In this document: positions 8,415 to 16,723 of the stretch, piece by piece | Position numbering within the stretch: position 1 is the stretch's first letter | Layout of the letters: every line of letters begins with the position of its first letter | Assembly: GCA_019264575.1 (NCBI GenBank) | Contig: JAHUZV010000005.1 | Span: 1 to 39,130, forward strand | DNA length: 39,130 bases | Source of the DNA: Vulcanococcus sp. | GTDB taxonomy: Bacteria; Cyanobacteriota; Cyanobacteriia; PCC-6307; Cyanobiaceae | Direction: 5' to 3' | Position numbers and translations under genes: made by a program | The notes under the pieces: model-generated | What the model saw: the letters and a program-made list of their open reading frames with translations, nothing else | Database searches by the model: none | What the model was told of the DNA's origin: nothing

Positions 8415-9299
8415 TTGGGGCTGCAGCAGGCACTGGAGGTGGGCTCCCTCGCCATCACAGCGGAGGTGATGCCACCACGCGGTGGTGATGCCAGCAGCAC
8501 CCTGGCCCATGCCCGTGCCCTCAAAGGCCGCGTGCATGCGGTGAATGTGACCGATGGCAGCCGCGCCGTGATGCGGATGAGCAGCCTCGCGGTGTGCCGG
8601 CTGCTTCTCGATCAGGGCATTGAGCCGGTGTGGCAAATCGCCTGCCGCGACCGCAACCGCATCGGCCTTCAGGCCGACCTGCTGGGTGCCCACGCCCTAG
8701 GCATTCGCAACGTGCTCTGCCTCACCGGAGATCCCGTGCGCGCCGGCGATCAGCCCGGCGCACGGCCGGTGAATGAGCTCGAATCCGTGCGCCTGCTGCA
8801 GCAGTTGCAGGCGTTCAATCGTGGGGAGGATCCGATTGGGGGCTCTTTGGCCGACGGCCCCACGGCGTTGTTTGCCGGAGCCGCAGCCGATCCCCAGAGC
8901 CCCAGCTGGAGCGGCCTGAAGAGCCGCATCGCCCGCAAGCATCAGGCCGGTGCTCGCTTCCTGCAAACCCAGATGGTGATGGATGCGGAGTGCTTAAAGC
9001 GCTTCGTGGGGGAGATCACGGGGCCGATCGGCCTGCCGGTGCTGGCAGGGGTGTTTCTGCTCAAGTCGGCCAAAAACGCCGCCTTCATCAACCGCGTGGT
9101 GCCGGGCGCGAATATCCCGCAGGCGATCATCGATCGCCTTGCAGCCGCCTCCAATCCCGCTGATGAGGGCATCAGCATTGCCGCTGAGCAGGTGGCGGCT
9201 TACGCGGGCATTGCCCAAGGCGTGCACCTGATGGCGGTGAAGGCCGAGGAGCGTATCCCCCTAATCCTGGAGCGCGCTGGGATCAGCTCGCGTTGCTGA
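8415..9299 (+). CDS. metF: Methylenetetrahydrofolate reductase
   Basis: Reduces 5,10-methylene-THF to 5-methyl-THF for methionine synthesis using a flavin. The 294-residue protein shows the TIM-barrel start ITAEVMPPRGGD (14-25, with catalytic-type Glu17), HAVNVTDGSRAVMRMSS near 45-60, and LGIRNVLCLTGDPVRAGD (FAD-binding LxLTGD motif) at about 96-113. The start is uncertain: TTG at 8415 is the only usual start codon before the conserved region and after an in-frame stop at 8388, and there is no clear ribosome-binding site. Its end overlaps the convergent nucleotidyltransferase gene by 17 nt. Confidence 0.92.
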   Translation: MGLQQALEVGSLAITAEVMPPRGGDASSTLAHARALKGRVHAVNVTDGSRAVMRMSSLAVCRLLLDQGIEPVWQIACRDRNRIGLQADLLGAHALGIRNVLCLTGDPVRAGDQPGARPVNELESVRLLQQLQAFNRGEDPIGGSLADGPTALFAGAAADPQSPSWSGLKSRIARKHQAGARFLQTQMVMDAECLKRFVGEITGPIGLPVLAGVFLLKSAKNAAFINRVVPGANIPQAIIDRLAAASNPADEGISIAAEQVAAYAGIAQGVHLMAVKAEERIPLILERAGISSRC

Positions 9300-10464
9300 T
9301 CGCCAGATCGGTGCCCAGCAGTTCAGCCATCGCCTTCTGCTGAGGCGATGGGCTCACATGGTCCTGGCGGCGTACATCGGTGATCAGCCAATCAAGCGCA
9401 GCTTCCTGCAGATCGAAGTGATCGCCATTGCGGTCGACGCAATAGCGGCCGAACACCAACTTCTCCACCAGCCGCACGCCGGGGCCGATGCGCGAATAAT
9501 CGAAAATGATCGAGTTATCGATCGTGGCGCCTTCGCAGATGTGGCAGCTGGGGCCGATCATCGCTGGGCCAATGATCGTGGCGCCATCTTCAATGCGGCT
9601 CATGCCACCCACGTAGATGGGGCCTTCCACGTTGATCTTGTCCCAATTGGCCGCCACATTCAGGCCCGCATAGATGCCCGGGCGCACCTCTTTACCGGGG
9701 ATTTGCACCTGCCGCACCTGGCCCTGCAGCACGCTGCGAATCGCCTGCCAGTAATCGGGCACCTTGCCGATATCCACCCATTCGAATTCCATCGGCAGGG
9801 CGTAGAAGGCGGCATCGTCAGCCACCAGGCGCGGGAAGAGATCCGAACCGATGTCGAATGGCACGCCCTCCGGCACGTAGTCGAGCACTTCGGGCTCGAA
9901 GATGTAGATGCCGGTGTTGATCATGTCGCTGGCGGCCTCATCCACCGCCGGCTTCTCTTGGAAGGAGAGCACCCGGCCGTCGTTGTCGGTCACCACCACG
10001 CCGTAGCTGCTCACCTGATCGCGGGGTACGCGCTTGGTGATCAGACTGGCCATGGCCCCTTTCGCCTTATGGCGGCGCACCGCCTCGCTCAGGTCGAGGT
10101 CGATCAGGGCATCACCGCAGAGCACCACAAAGGTGTCGTCGAAGAAGCGCTGGAAGGTCTGGATTTTCTTGAGGCCGCCGGCGGAGCCGAGCGCATCGCC
10201 GATCAGTTGGCCGTCTTCAATGCGGCCTTCAAAGCTGTAGGCGATCTCCACGCCGAAGCGCTGGCCATCGCGGAAGTAGTTCTCAATCTCCTCGGCCAGG
10301 TGGGAGACATTCACCATGATTTCGGTGAAGCCGTGTTCCCGCAGCAACTCGAGCAGAAACTCCATGACGGGTTTCTGCAGGATCGGAATCATCGGTTTGG
10401 GGACGATGTGGGTGATCGGTCGCACCCGGGTCCCCTTACCGGCCGCCAGGATCATCGCCTTCAT
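9283..10464 (-). CDS. NDP-sugar pyrophosphorylase, mannose-1-phosphate guanylyltransferase-like, with beta-helix domain
   Basis: Makes a nucleotide sugar from NTP and a sugar 1-phosphate. The 393-residue protein opens with LAAGKGTRVRP at 6-16 and KP at 23-24, the nucleotide-binding loop; the metal-binding aspartate is Asp118 in LCGDALIDLD. After about residue 250 a hexapeptide left-handed beta-helix follows (GPIYVGG, ATIIGPAMIG, CHICEGATI and similar), then a C-terminal tail. Cyanobacterial homologues are usually called mannose-1-phosphate guanylyltransferase (GDP-mannose for glycans), but substrate specificity is not readable here. It is last in the minus-strand series after scpA (46-nt gap). 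Confidence 0.88.
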   Translation of the reverse strand: MKAMILAAGKGTRVRPITHIVPKPMIPILQKPVMEFLLELLREHGFTEIMVNVSHLAEEIENYFRDGQRFGVEIAYSFEGRIEDGQLIGDALGSAGGLKKIQTFQRFFDDTFVVLCGDALIDLDLSEAVRRHKAKGAMASLITKRVPRDQVSSYGVVVTDNDGRVLSFQEKPAVDEAASDMINTGIYIFEPEVLDYVPEGVPFDIGSDLFPRLVADDAAFYALPMEFEWVDIGKVPDYWQAIRSVLQGQVRQVQIPGKEVRPGIYAGLNVAANWDKINVEGPIYVGGMSRIEDGATIIGPAMIGPSCHICEGATIDNSIIFDYSRIGPGVRLVEKLVFGRYCVDRNGDHFDLQEAALDWLITDVRRQDHVSPSPQQKAMAELLGTDLAISNAS

Positions 10465-10510
10465 CGGCGCTGTCTGCTTTCGGTGAGTTGGCCCACCCTA
10501 CGCAAGGCCC

Positions 10511-11410
10511 CTAGGCAGCAAGCGGCTCCCGAGCCGGCCCCCGAGCTGACCCCAGCTCGGCAGGCAGGGGCAGTTGCACGCTCTCGCGCTCATCGAGCAG
10601 CCGCTTGAGCTGCAGCGGCCCGAACAGGCCGCCCCGCTGCTCCAGCTCCACCTTCCCCTGGGAGCAGAGGAACAGCAGCGCCCAGAACACCCCCACCCGA
10701 TCGCTGTCGAGATCTTCGGGAGCAACCGCCGCCCAGGCCTGCACCAGCCCTTCGAAGCCCGTCCACTCCAGCGATTGCGGCCACTGCAGCAGGAACTGGC
10801 TGAGGGCGGCGGTGGTTTCCGGCAGCTTCTCGCGGTGCGCCAGGGCCGCCACCTGCTCGATCACAGCCCGGTCGCTGTAGCGCTTGCTCCGCTGGCGTTT
10901 GCTGCGCTGGACCTCTTCTTGCTCCAGCCTCTCGGCGATGTCTTCGAGTTGGCGGATCAGCTCGCCCAGCGTGACCGGCCGCTGCAGGGGTGGCGGCGCC
11001 ACCGGGCGGCGTAGCAGGTGGCGCTCTGGGCGCCTGGGCAGTTCCACGCCGGGGCTGAGTAACCAGCCCTGGCCTTCGGCATCAAAGTCGTAGCTGAAGG
11101 CGTCGTCGGCGAGGGGTTCGGGCGGGAAGGTTTGCGCTTCCAGCACTTCGGCTTTGAGGCTCACCAGCATCGAGGCCGCCAGAAAGGCCTCGCTGGTTTC
11201 GGCCAAATCCTGCTCGTAGCTGCCGCCGCGCCCCATGGCCGCCACCAGCCGGGGCACTTCAATGCGCTGGCGCAGCTGATCGAGAAAGCCGTCCACGACG
11301 GCAATCACATCCACATCCCAGGGATCAAGGTCGCCCCGTTCCGCGGCGTCTTGCAACAGGCGGATGGCCAGCCTGGCGCCATCTGTGGCCACGGGTCCGC
11401 GTGCACTCAC
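10511..11410 (-). CDS. scpA: Segregation and condensation protein A (ScpA)
   Basis: The kleisin subunit that bridges SMC heads in chromosome condensation. The 299-residue protein has the ScpA N-terminal pattern (LLQDAAERGDLDPWDVDVIAV at about 18-38), the SMC-neck-binding helix, a charged middle (RLEQEEVQRSKRQRSKRYS) and a winged-helix C-terminal end (FWALLFLCSQGKVELEQ). The start is a GTG at 11410. No scpB or smc gene is beside it. It is flanked by a LapA-type gene upstream (46 nt) and the sugar nucleotidyltransferase downstream. Confidence 0.9.
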   Translation of the reverse strand: MSARGPVATDGARLAIRLLQDAAERGDLDPWDVDVIAVVDGFLDQLRQRIEVPRLVAAMGRGGSYEQDLAETSEAFLAASMLVSLKAEVLEAQTFPPEPLADDAFSYDFDAEGQGWLLSPGVELPRRPERHLLRRPVAPPPLQRPVTLGELIRQLEDIAERLEQEEVQRSKRQRSKRYSDRAVIEQVAALAHREKLPETTAALSQFLLQWPQSLEWTGFEGLVQAWAAVAPEDLDSDRVGVFWALLFLCSQGKVELEQRGGLFGPLQLKRLLDERESVQLPLPAELGSARGPAREPLAA

Positions 11411-11456
11411 CCGACCCTATCGGCTCAAAGCCTGAAAAGCCAGGCCAGAGCAGCCT

Positions 11457-11816
11457 TCAGGCGGCCTCGCTTTGGGCTGAGCTCTCACCGGCGGCTGGCA
11501 GCAGCCCCAGCTGAGCGTCCACAGCGGCGCGGTAGCGCTGCACGTCTTCTTCGAGCTCGCGGATGCGCACCTGTTGCGCTTCGGCCTCGCCCGGATTGAT
11601 CTGGCTCTCCACCCGCTTCACCACACCGGTCCACACCGCGAACACCCAGGCGGCGGTGGCACCGATGCCGCCCACCAGCAGCAACAGGGCCGCCAAGGGC
11701 AGGGTGGCGCTCAGCCCCGGCAGGAACTGCACCGTGGTGGGGGCGGTGTTCTCGAGGGTGAACATCACCATGGCCAGGCCGAAGCTGAAGATCAGCAGGA
11801 AGTTCAGCTGCTTCAT
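11457..11816 (-). CDS. LapA-domain (DUF1049) membrane protein
   Basis: A 119-residue protein with two hydrophobic helices (about 5-20 and 39-63) and a cytoplasmic coiled-coil-like tail (ESQINPGEAEAQQVRIRELEE, 70-90) ending in a Ser/Ala-rich stretch. The TLENTAPTTVQFLPG hairpin between the helices is characteristic of LapA/YciS-type proteins, which in E. coli help assemble or regulate envelope lipid machinery; the cyanobacterial role is unknown. It lies 87 nt after ndhD on the same strand and 46 nt before scpA. Confidence 0.82.
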   Translation of the reverse strand: MKQLNFLLIFSFGLAMVMFTLENTAPTTVQFLPGLSATLPLAALLLLVGGIGATAAWVFAVWTGVVKRVESQINPGEAEAQQVRIRELEEDVQRYRAAVDAQLGLLPAAGESSAQSEAA

Positions 11817-11903
11817 CGGTCGGGATGCACCGGGGGCTTGGGCTCGAAGATTACGTAGATCCTTGAGATCCGTACCAGCCCATTCGCAAGCCTGAAGGCT
11901 TTG

Positions 11904-13535
11904 TTACCCGGCCAGCGCTGGCGCTCTCAGCGGCGCCTGGCGGATCAAGCCCGCACCGGCGGGGGCATTCATCGCCTTCATCGCCCGTTCGTCTTTGGCT
12001 ACGAGCACTTCCATGGTGGCCTTGTAGCTGTCGGTCATCAGGCGGGGGTAGAGCCCGATGCCAATGATCGGCACCAGCAGGCAGCCAATGATGTAGATCT
12101 CGCGCGGCTCGGCATCCACCAGGTTGGTGTGGCCCACCAGCTCGGCTTTTTCCTGGCCGTAGAAGATCTCCCGCAGCATTGAGAGTAGATAGATCGGCGT
12201 GAGGATCACCCCGATGGCCGCCAGGCCGTCGATGGCCACGCGGAAGGGAAGGGTGTAGGCGTCATCGGTGGCGAAGCCCACGAACACCATCAGTTCGCTC
12301 ACGAAGCCGCTCATGCCTGGCAGCGCTAGGGAGGCCAGGGAGCACACGGTCCAGAGGGCGAACATCTTGCGCATCTTCTGGCCCACGCCGCCCATCTCAT
12401 CGAGCTGCAGGGTGTGGGTGCGGTCGTAGGTGGCACCCACCAGGAAGAACAGCGAGGCGCCGATCAGGCCGTGGCTGATCATCTGCAGCATCGCTCCGCT
12501 GGATCCCAGGGCGCTGAAGCTGCCGATGCCGATCAACACAAAGCCCATGTGGCTGATCGAGCTGTAGGCGATCTTGCGTTTGAGGTTGCGCTGGGCGAAG
12601 GAGGTGAGCGCTGCGTAAATGATGTTCACCACCCCCAGCACCACCAGCAGCGGCGCGAACACGGCGTGGCCATCCGGCAGGATCTGACAGTTGAAGCGCA
12701 GCAGGGCGTAGCCGCCCATCTTCAGCAGGATGCCCGCCAGCAGCATGTGCACCGGCGCAGTGGCCTCACCGTGGGCATCCGGTAACCAGGTGTGCAGCGG
12801 CACGATCGGCAGCTTCACCCCGAACGCAATCAACAGGCCGGCGTAGGCGAGCAGCTGGAACTTCACGGAGAAGCCCTTGGCCATCAGATCCGTGTAGTTG
12901 AAGCTGATGTCGCCGCCGTAGAAGGCCATCGCCAGGCCCGCCAGCAGGATGAACAGCGAGCTGCCGGCTGTGTAGAGGATGAATTTGGTCGCGGCGTATT
13001 GGCGCTTCTTGCCGCCCCAGATCGCCAGCAGCAGGTACACCGGAATCAGTTCCAGCTCCCAGGCCAGGAAGAACAGGAGCATGTCCTGCACGGCGAACAC
13101 GGCGATCTGGCCGCCATCCATCGCCAGCAGCAGGAAATAGAAGAGCTTCGGCTTGAAGCTCACCGGCCAAGCGGCGAGCACCGCCAAGGCCGTGATGAAG
13201 CTGGTGAGCAGGATCAGCGGCATTGAGATGCCGTCGGCCCCCACCGACCACTCCAGGCCCAGATCGGGCAGCCAGCTCACCTTCTCCACCAGCTGCAGAT
13301 CGGGGTTGCTGGGGTCGTAGCCGTTCAGATACCCGCCCACCGTGAGCAGGAACGTGATCAGCGCAATGCCGAGGGCGAACCAACGCACCTGTTTGCCATC
13401 ACCGTTGTCGGGCACAAACGGGATGCAGAGCGCCGCGCCGATCGGGAACAGGATCGACGCACTTAACCAGGGAAAAGCTGTGCTGCTGCCCTGGTCTGCA
13501 GCGGCAGCCAGGAGCGTGGCGACATCCAGATGCAC
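11904..13535 (-). CDS. ndhD: NDH-1 subunit NdhD, NdhD1-like (NuoM-type proton-pumping subunit)
   Basis: An antiporter-like proton-pumping subunit of NDH-1. The 543-residue protein has about 14 hydrophobic helices. Signature residues are the helix-5 glutamate Glu160 in [13 protein letters not shown], Lys241 in [13 protein letters not shown] and His248. Pairing with ndhF in a ndhF-ndhD tandem fits the NdhD1/F1 of the respiratory/cyclic NDH-1L complex rather than the CO2-uptake forms, whose cup proteins are absent here. The start is GTG at 13535; there is no in-frame ATG nearby. A 340-nt hairpin-rich spacer separates it from ndhF. Confidence 0.96.
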   Translation of the reverse strand: MHLDVATLLAAAADQGSSTAFPWLSASILFPIGAALCIPFVPDNGDGKQVRWFALGIALITFLLTVGGYLNGYDPSNPDLQLVEKVSWLPDLGLEWSVGADGISMPLILLTSFITALAVLAAWPVSFKPKLFYFLLLAMDGGQIAVFAVQDMLLFFLAWELELIPVYLLLAIWGGKKRQYAATKFILYTAGSSLFILLAGLAMAFYGGDISFNYTDLMAKGFSVKFQLLAYAGLLIAFGVKLPIVPLHTWLPDAHGEATAPVHMLLAGILLKMGGYALLRFNCQILPDGHAVFAPLLVVLGVVNIIYAALTSFAQRNLKRKIAYSSISHMGFVLIGIGSFSALGSSGAMLQMISHGLIGASLFFLVGATYDRTHTLQLDEMGGVGQKMRKMFALWTVCSLASLALPGMSGFVSELMVFVGFATDDAYTLPFRVAIDGLAAIGVILTPIYLLSMLREIFYGQEKAELVGHTNLVDAEPREIYIIGCLLVPIIGIGLYPRLMTDSYKATMEVLVAKDERAMKAMNAPAGAGLIRQAPLRAPALAG

Positions 13536-13620
13536 AGACGGGGCAACAGCTCTGGGCGGAGTGTAGAAATCACTTCCGCTGCTGCATCGGTGGCGTGGCG
13601 GATGTCACACAGAGCGTTGT

Positions 13621-13689
13621 GGCGGGGGTTGTGTTCCCGGGGCGCTCACCGCCTGGGGCGGACAGCGCCCCGGGAACACAACCCCCGCC
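13621..13689. repeat. Very strong hairpin: perfect 26-bp inverted repeat
   Basis: The left arm 13621-13646 (starts GGCGGGGGTTGTGTTCC) is exactly the reverse complement of the right arm 13664-13689. Inside, after a 2x2 mismatch (CA/AC), CCGCC (13649-13653) pairs with GGCGG (13657-13661) around a TGG loop. The whole 69 nt therefore folds into one long hairpin on either strand. It is 86 nt upstream of the ndhD start codon. Confidence 0.95.
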
Positions 13690-13712
13690 GGCGTAGGCGA
13701 GAGCTGGGCTGC

Positions 13713-13755
13713 GGCAGGCTCAGGGCACTGCGCTTGAGGCCCGCAAGAGCCTGCC
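13713..13755. repeat. 9-bp inverted repeat between the two larger hairpins
   Basis: GGCAGGCTC (13713-13721) is the exact reverse complement of GAGCCTGCC (13747-13755). The enclosed 25 nt include GGGC (13723-13726) facing GCCC (13739-13742), so the stem can extend with bulges. Confidence 0.7.
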
Positions 13756-13795
13756 CCGCCATGTGCCGCTTTGGGGTCCTGGTCCCCCACTCACT

Positions 13796-13873
13796 GTCTG
13801 AGGCGTTGCCCTGCAGCCGGCATCCGCCGCGCGCAGCGCGAGCGGCAGCCGGCGAAAGGGCAACGCCTCAGAC
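13796..13873. repeat. Large hairpin directly after ndhF: 17-bp plus 6-bp inverted repeat
   Basis: GTCTGAGGCGTTGCCCT (13796-13812) pairs perfectly with 13857-13873. After a 3x3 mismatch GCCGGC (13816-13821) pairs with GCCGGC (13848-13853), and the interior can form further short GC stems (CCGC/GCGG, CGCG/CGCG). It starts 2 nt beyond the ndhF stop codon (13876-13878) in the direction of ndhF transcription. No T-run follows it, so it is not a canonical intrinsic terminator. Confidence 0.9.
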
Positions 13874-13875
13874 CA

Positions 13876-15888
13876 TCAACCGAGTGCTCCGAACAGCACC
13901 ACCAGCGCGATCACGCCGCCGAACACGATCAGGGCATAGAACTGGGCGCGGCCGGTTTCGAAGTATTTGAGGCCTTCGCCACTGCCGAGGGTCACCAGGC
14001 CGGTGAGGTTCACCACGCCGTCCACCACCTTGGAATCCACTTCCAGCACGGAGCGGGCCAGCTTGCGGCTGCCCTGCACGAAGAGCTTGTCGTTGATGGC
14101 ATCGAGGTACCACTTGTTGGCCAGGAAGGCATTGATCGTGGGGAAGCGCGCCGCGACGGCGGTGCCAAGATCGATCTTGCGGAGGGCGTAGGCCAGCATG
14201 GCCACGGTGATGCCCACCAGGGAGATGCCAACGGATGCGCCGGCGAGAGGCAGGAATTCGCCCCAGCTGAAGTGCTCGGCCACCTCGGCGGCTTCGTGGG
14301 GATCGAGCAGATAGCCGAAGCGGCTGTTCCAGGGCACACCCAACAGACCCACCAGGGCTGAGGGCACTGCCAGCACCGCCAGGGGCATCGCCATCTGCCA
14401 GCCCGATTCGTGGGGGTGATCGGCGTGGGCATGACCATGGTCATCGCCGTGGTCGTCGGAGCCCTTGCCGGCAGCAGCCATCAGCTGGGCCTGCATCGTC
14501 TTGTCGTTGCCGCGGAAGCTGCCCTCGAAGGTGAGGAAGTAGAGCCGGAACATGTAGAAGGCGGTCATGCCGGCGGTGATGAAGCCGGCGGCCCAGAGCA
14601 CCGGGAAGCTGCCGAAGGCCTGGCCGAGGATCTCGTCTTTGCTCCAGAAGCCAGCCAGGGGCGGGATGCCGCTGATGGCCAGGCAGCCGATGAAGAAGGT
14701 GCTGCTGGTGATGGGCATGTGCTTGCGCAGGCCTCCCATCAGGCGCATGTCTTGGGCGAGCACCGGCTCGTGGCCCACCACCTCTTCCATGGCGTGGATC
14801 ACCGAGCCGGAACCCAGGAAGAGCATCGCCTTGAAGAAGGCGTGAGTCACCAGGTGGAACATGCCGGCCACCGGCGCGCCGCAGCCCATGGCCAGCATCA
14901 TGTAGCCGAGCTGGCTCACGGTGCTGTAGGCCAGGCCCTTCTTCAGATCCATCTGGGTGAGGGCGATCGAGGCCCCCAGGAACAGCGTGATCGTGCCGAT
15001 CACGGCCACCACCACCTGCACTTCAGGGAAGGGCACGTACACCGGCTGGAGCCGCGCCACCAGGAACACGCCGGCCGCCACCATCGTGGCCGCGTGGATC
15101 AGAGCCGAGATCGGTGTTGGACCCTCCATGGCATCGGGCAGCCACACATGCAGCGGGAACTGGGCCGATTTCGCCATCGGGCCCATGAACACCAGCAGGC
15201 AGAGCAGCACAGCAATGCCGTTCGACACGCTGCCGTTGGCGATGGCGGCCTGCAGGCCTGTGCCCACCTGCTCAAAGCCGAAGCTGCCGGTGGCCCAGAA
15301 CAGGCCAAGGATGCCGAGCAGCAGGCCGAAATCGCCGACGCGGTTCACCACAAAGGCCTTCTGGGCGGCATTAGCGGCGCCATCGCGGTCGTACCAGAAG
15401 CCCACCAGCAGGTAAGAGCACATGCCCACCAGCTCCCAGAACACATAGATCTGCAGGAGGTTGGGGCTGATCACCAGGCCCAGCATCGAGCTGCTGAACA
15501 GCGCCAGGTACGTGAAAAAGCGCACATAGCCCTTGTCGTGGGCCATGTAGCCATCGGAATACACCATCACCAGAACGGCAATGGTGGTAACCAGCGCCAG
15601 CATCACCGCACCCAGGGCATCCACCCGGAAGCCCATCTCCAGAGTGAAGGTGCCGGCGCTGGCCCAGTTGAACAGCACTTCGGTGGGGCCTGCACCTGCC
15701 AGCTGCTGAGCGAGCACGGCGTAGCTGAGCACTGCGGCAGCGCCCACGCTGGTGATCAGGAACAGGGCCACCGGTTTTCGCAGCCGGTTCACCGTGCGGT
15801 TGAAACTGATCAGGCCAAGGCCCACCACCGCTGCCCCAATCAGGGGCAAGACCGGAATCAGCCAGGCGAGTTCGGCAGGCGAGGGCAT
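13876..15888 (-). CDS. ndhF: NDH-1 subunit NdhF, NdhF1-like (NuoL-type proton-pumping subunit)
   Basis: The distal proton-pumping subunit of NDH-1. The 670-residue protein has about 15-16 hydrophobic helices including a long C-terminal part. Family motifs include YVFWELVGMCSYLLVGFW (helix-5 glutamate), FPLHVWLPDAMEGPTPISAL and AATMVAAGVFLVARL. A His/Asp-rich loop (DDHGDDHGHAHADHPHE) lies near residues 477-494 between late helices, a feature I recall in other cyanobacterial NdhF1 proteins. The start is ATG at 15888. The NnrU-family gene upstream ends 47 nt away on the same strand. Confidence 0.96.
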   Translation of the reverse strand: MPSPAELAWLIPVLPLIGAAVVGLGLISFNRTVNRLRKPVALFLITSVGAAAVLSYAVLAQQLAGAGPTEVLFNWASAGTFTLEMGFRVDALGAVMLALVTTIAVLVMVYSDGYMAHDKGYVRFFTYLALFSSSMLGLVISPNLLQIYVFWELVGMCSYLLVGFWYDRDGAANAAQKAFVVNRVGDFGLLLGILGLFWATGSFGFEQVGTGLQAAIANGSVSNGIAVLLCLLVFMGPMAKSAQFPLHVWLPDAMEGPTPISALIHAATMVAAGVFLVARLQPVYVPFPEVQVVVAVIGTITLFLGASIALTQMDLKKGLAYSTVSQLGYMMLAMGCGAPVAGMFHLVTHAFFKAMLFLGSGSVIHAMEEVVGHEPVLAQDMRLMGGLRKHMPITSSTFFIGCLAISGIPPLAGFWSKDEILGQAFGSFPVLWAAGFITAGMTAFYMFRLYFLTFEGSFRGNDKTMQAQLMAAAGKGSDDHGDDHGHAHADHPHESGWQMAMPLAVLAVPSALVGLLGVPWNSRFGYLLDPHEAAEVAEHFSWGEFLPLAGASVGISLVGITVAMLAYALRKIDLGTAVAARFPTINAFLANKWYLDAINDKLFVQGSRKLARSVLEVDSKVVDGVVNLTGLVTLGSGEGLKYFETGRAQFYALIVFGGVIALVVLFGALG

Positions 15889-15935
15889 CCGGCGCTGGTG
15901 CAGTCAGGGCGAGTGTAGGCAGCGCAATGGGCGAT

Positions 15936-16676
15936 TTATCCCAGCCAGTGAGCCAACCCGGTGCGGCTGAAGGCTGTGGCACCGCTGCCGATGAAGCGGT
16001 GAGCCCACCAGAACACCCCCACCGCAATGGCAATGCCCAGCTGGGCTGGACGCAGGAACTCGCTCAGCTGCAGCTGCTGCCGTCCATCGAGCACAGCTTT
16101 AAAGGGAATCACCGAGGTGCTGGCCCGCAGCTCCTCGAAGGCCGCTCCGAAGCGGTTGCTCAGGCGGCGATCGCCGTTCCAGATCGCAAACAGGTGATGG
16201 GCGATCAGCCCGGCGCAGGTGGCCACCATGAAGCTGCTGCCGATCCAGAGCAGGTGGGTGCAGCACCAGAGGATTTGGCCAATCGCCTGGGGATGGCGGC
16301 TGATGCGGATGATCCCGGTGGCATACATCCGCACCTGGGGCTTGAGCACCGCTGGGATCTCCAGCAGGTTGTAGGTGGCTGGGTAAAGGAACAGGAAGCT
16401 GATGGCGGTGCCGACCCACACCACCGGAATGATCCAGGGCTGGTCCTGCAGGTTCCAAAGGCGCAGGCCGTCGTAGCGGTGCGCCAGGAAGTAGCCGATT
16501 ACCACCACAGCCGAGGGAATGCTCACCGCCGCGAACAGCAGCCGCCAAGCCCGTTCGCCGATGCGCTCCACACCCCAGTAGCGGAGCGAGGCGCCGCCGC
16601 TGTGGATCACGGCAAAGGCCAGCAGCAGCGCCAGCATCACCCAGCTGCTGTGGTGGAGGTCGCTGGTGGGAGTCAC
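15936..16676 (-). CDS. NnrU-family membrane protein, likely 15-cis-zeta-carotene isomerase (Z-ISO)
   Basis: A 246-residue polytopic membrane protein of the NnrU family with about six hydrophobic segments. The stretch [15 protein letters not shown] (21-35, His25), [10 protein letters not shown] (65-74, His66), [15 protein letters not shown] (127-141, His128 and His141) and HH at 160-161 match what I recall of plant Z-ISO. That heme enzyme isomerises the 15-cis bond of tri-cis-zeta-carotene between the PDS and ZDS steps. Plant-type crtP and crtB lie 2-4 kb away, and oxygenic phototrophs using the PDS route need this activity. The older label NnrU (denitrification) would not fit a cyanobacterium. 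The start is GTG at 16676; an internal ATG at residue 14 is an alternative. Confidence 0.72.
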   Translation of the reverse strand: MTPTSDLHHSSWVMLALLLAFAVIHSGGASLRYWGVERIGERAWRLLFAAVSIPSAVVVIGYFLAHRYDGLRLWNLQDQPWIIPVVWVGTAISFLFLYPATYNLLEIPAVLKPQVRMYATGIIRISRHPQAIGQILWCCTHLLWIGSSFMVATCAGLIAHHLFAIWNGDRRLSNRFGAAFEELRASTSVIPFKAVLDGRQQLQLSEFLRPAQLGIAIAVGVFWWAHRFIGSGATAFSRTGLAHWLG

Positions 16677-16709
16677 AGGCCGGCTGGCGCAAGGAGTGGG
16701 CTGATTCTC

Positions 16710-16723
16710 CTCAGTCGCCTGAG
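16710..16723. promoter_or_regulatory. Candidate LysR-type operator between rbcR and the Z-ISO-like gene
   Basis: CTCAG (16710-16714) and CTGAG (16719-16723) form a perfect inverted repeat around TCGC. It lies 55 nt upstream of rbcR and 34 nt upstream of the divergent NnrU/Z-ISO gene. LysR-type regulators commonly bind such palindromes (T...A dyads) in the spacer of their own divergent promoter. Binding by RbcR is inference. Confidence 0.35.

Larger units (their letters stand above)
13536..13875 (-). other. ndhF-ndhD spacer of 340 nt filled with stem-loops, no gene recognised
   Basis: In transcript order (minus strand) this spacer runs from the ndhF stop to the ndhD start. It holds three inverted repeats (13796-13873, 13713-13755, 13621-13689), roughly 190 of 340 nt in stems and their loops. 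Short frames cross it but none resembles a protein. No poly-U tract follows any stem on either strand, so plain intrinsic termination is not evident. The last about 85 nt before ndhD (13536-13620) have no obvious structure. Possible roles: processing site, mRNA stabiliser, structured leader of ndhD, or a palindromic mobile repeat. Confidence 0.7.

Noticed and set aside
13621..13873. CRISPR array or attachment sites in the ndhF-ndhD spacer
   Set aside because: The repeats are inverted, differ in sequence and are not regularly spaced; no cas, integrase or phage genes are in the window.
13530..13970. Plus-strand frame of 146 codons across the hairpin spacer
   Set aside because: Arg/Ala/Pro-rich, runs through the palindromes and into the ndhF 3' end. 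No start context and no protein-like pattern.
14410..15918. Plus-strand open frame of 502 codons opposite ndhF
   Set aside because: His/Gln/Glu-rich shadow of ndhF, with no domain resemblance; NdhF is certain.
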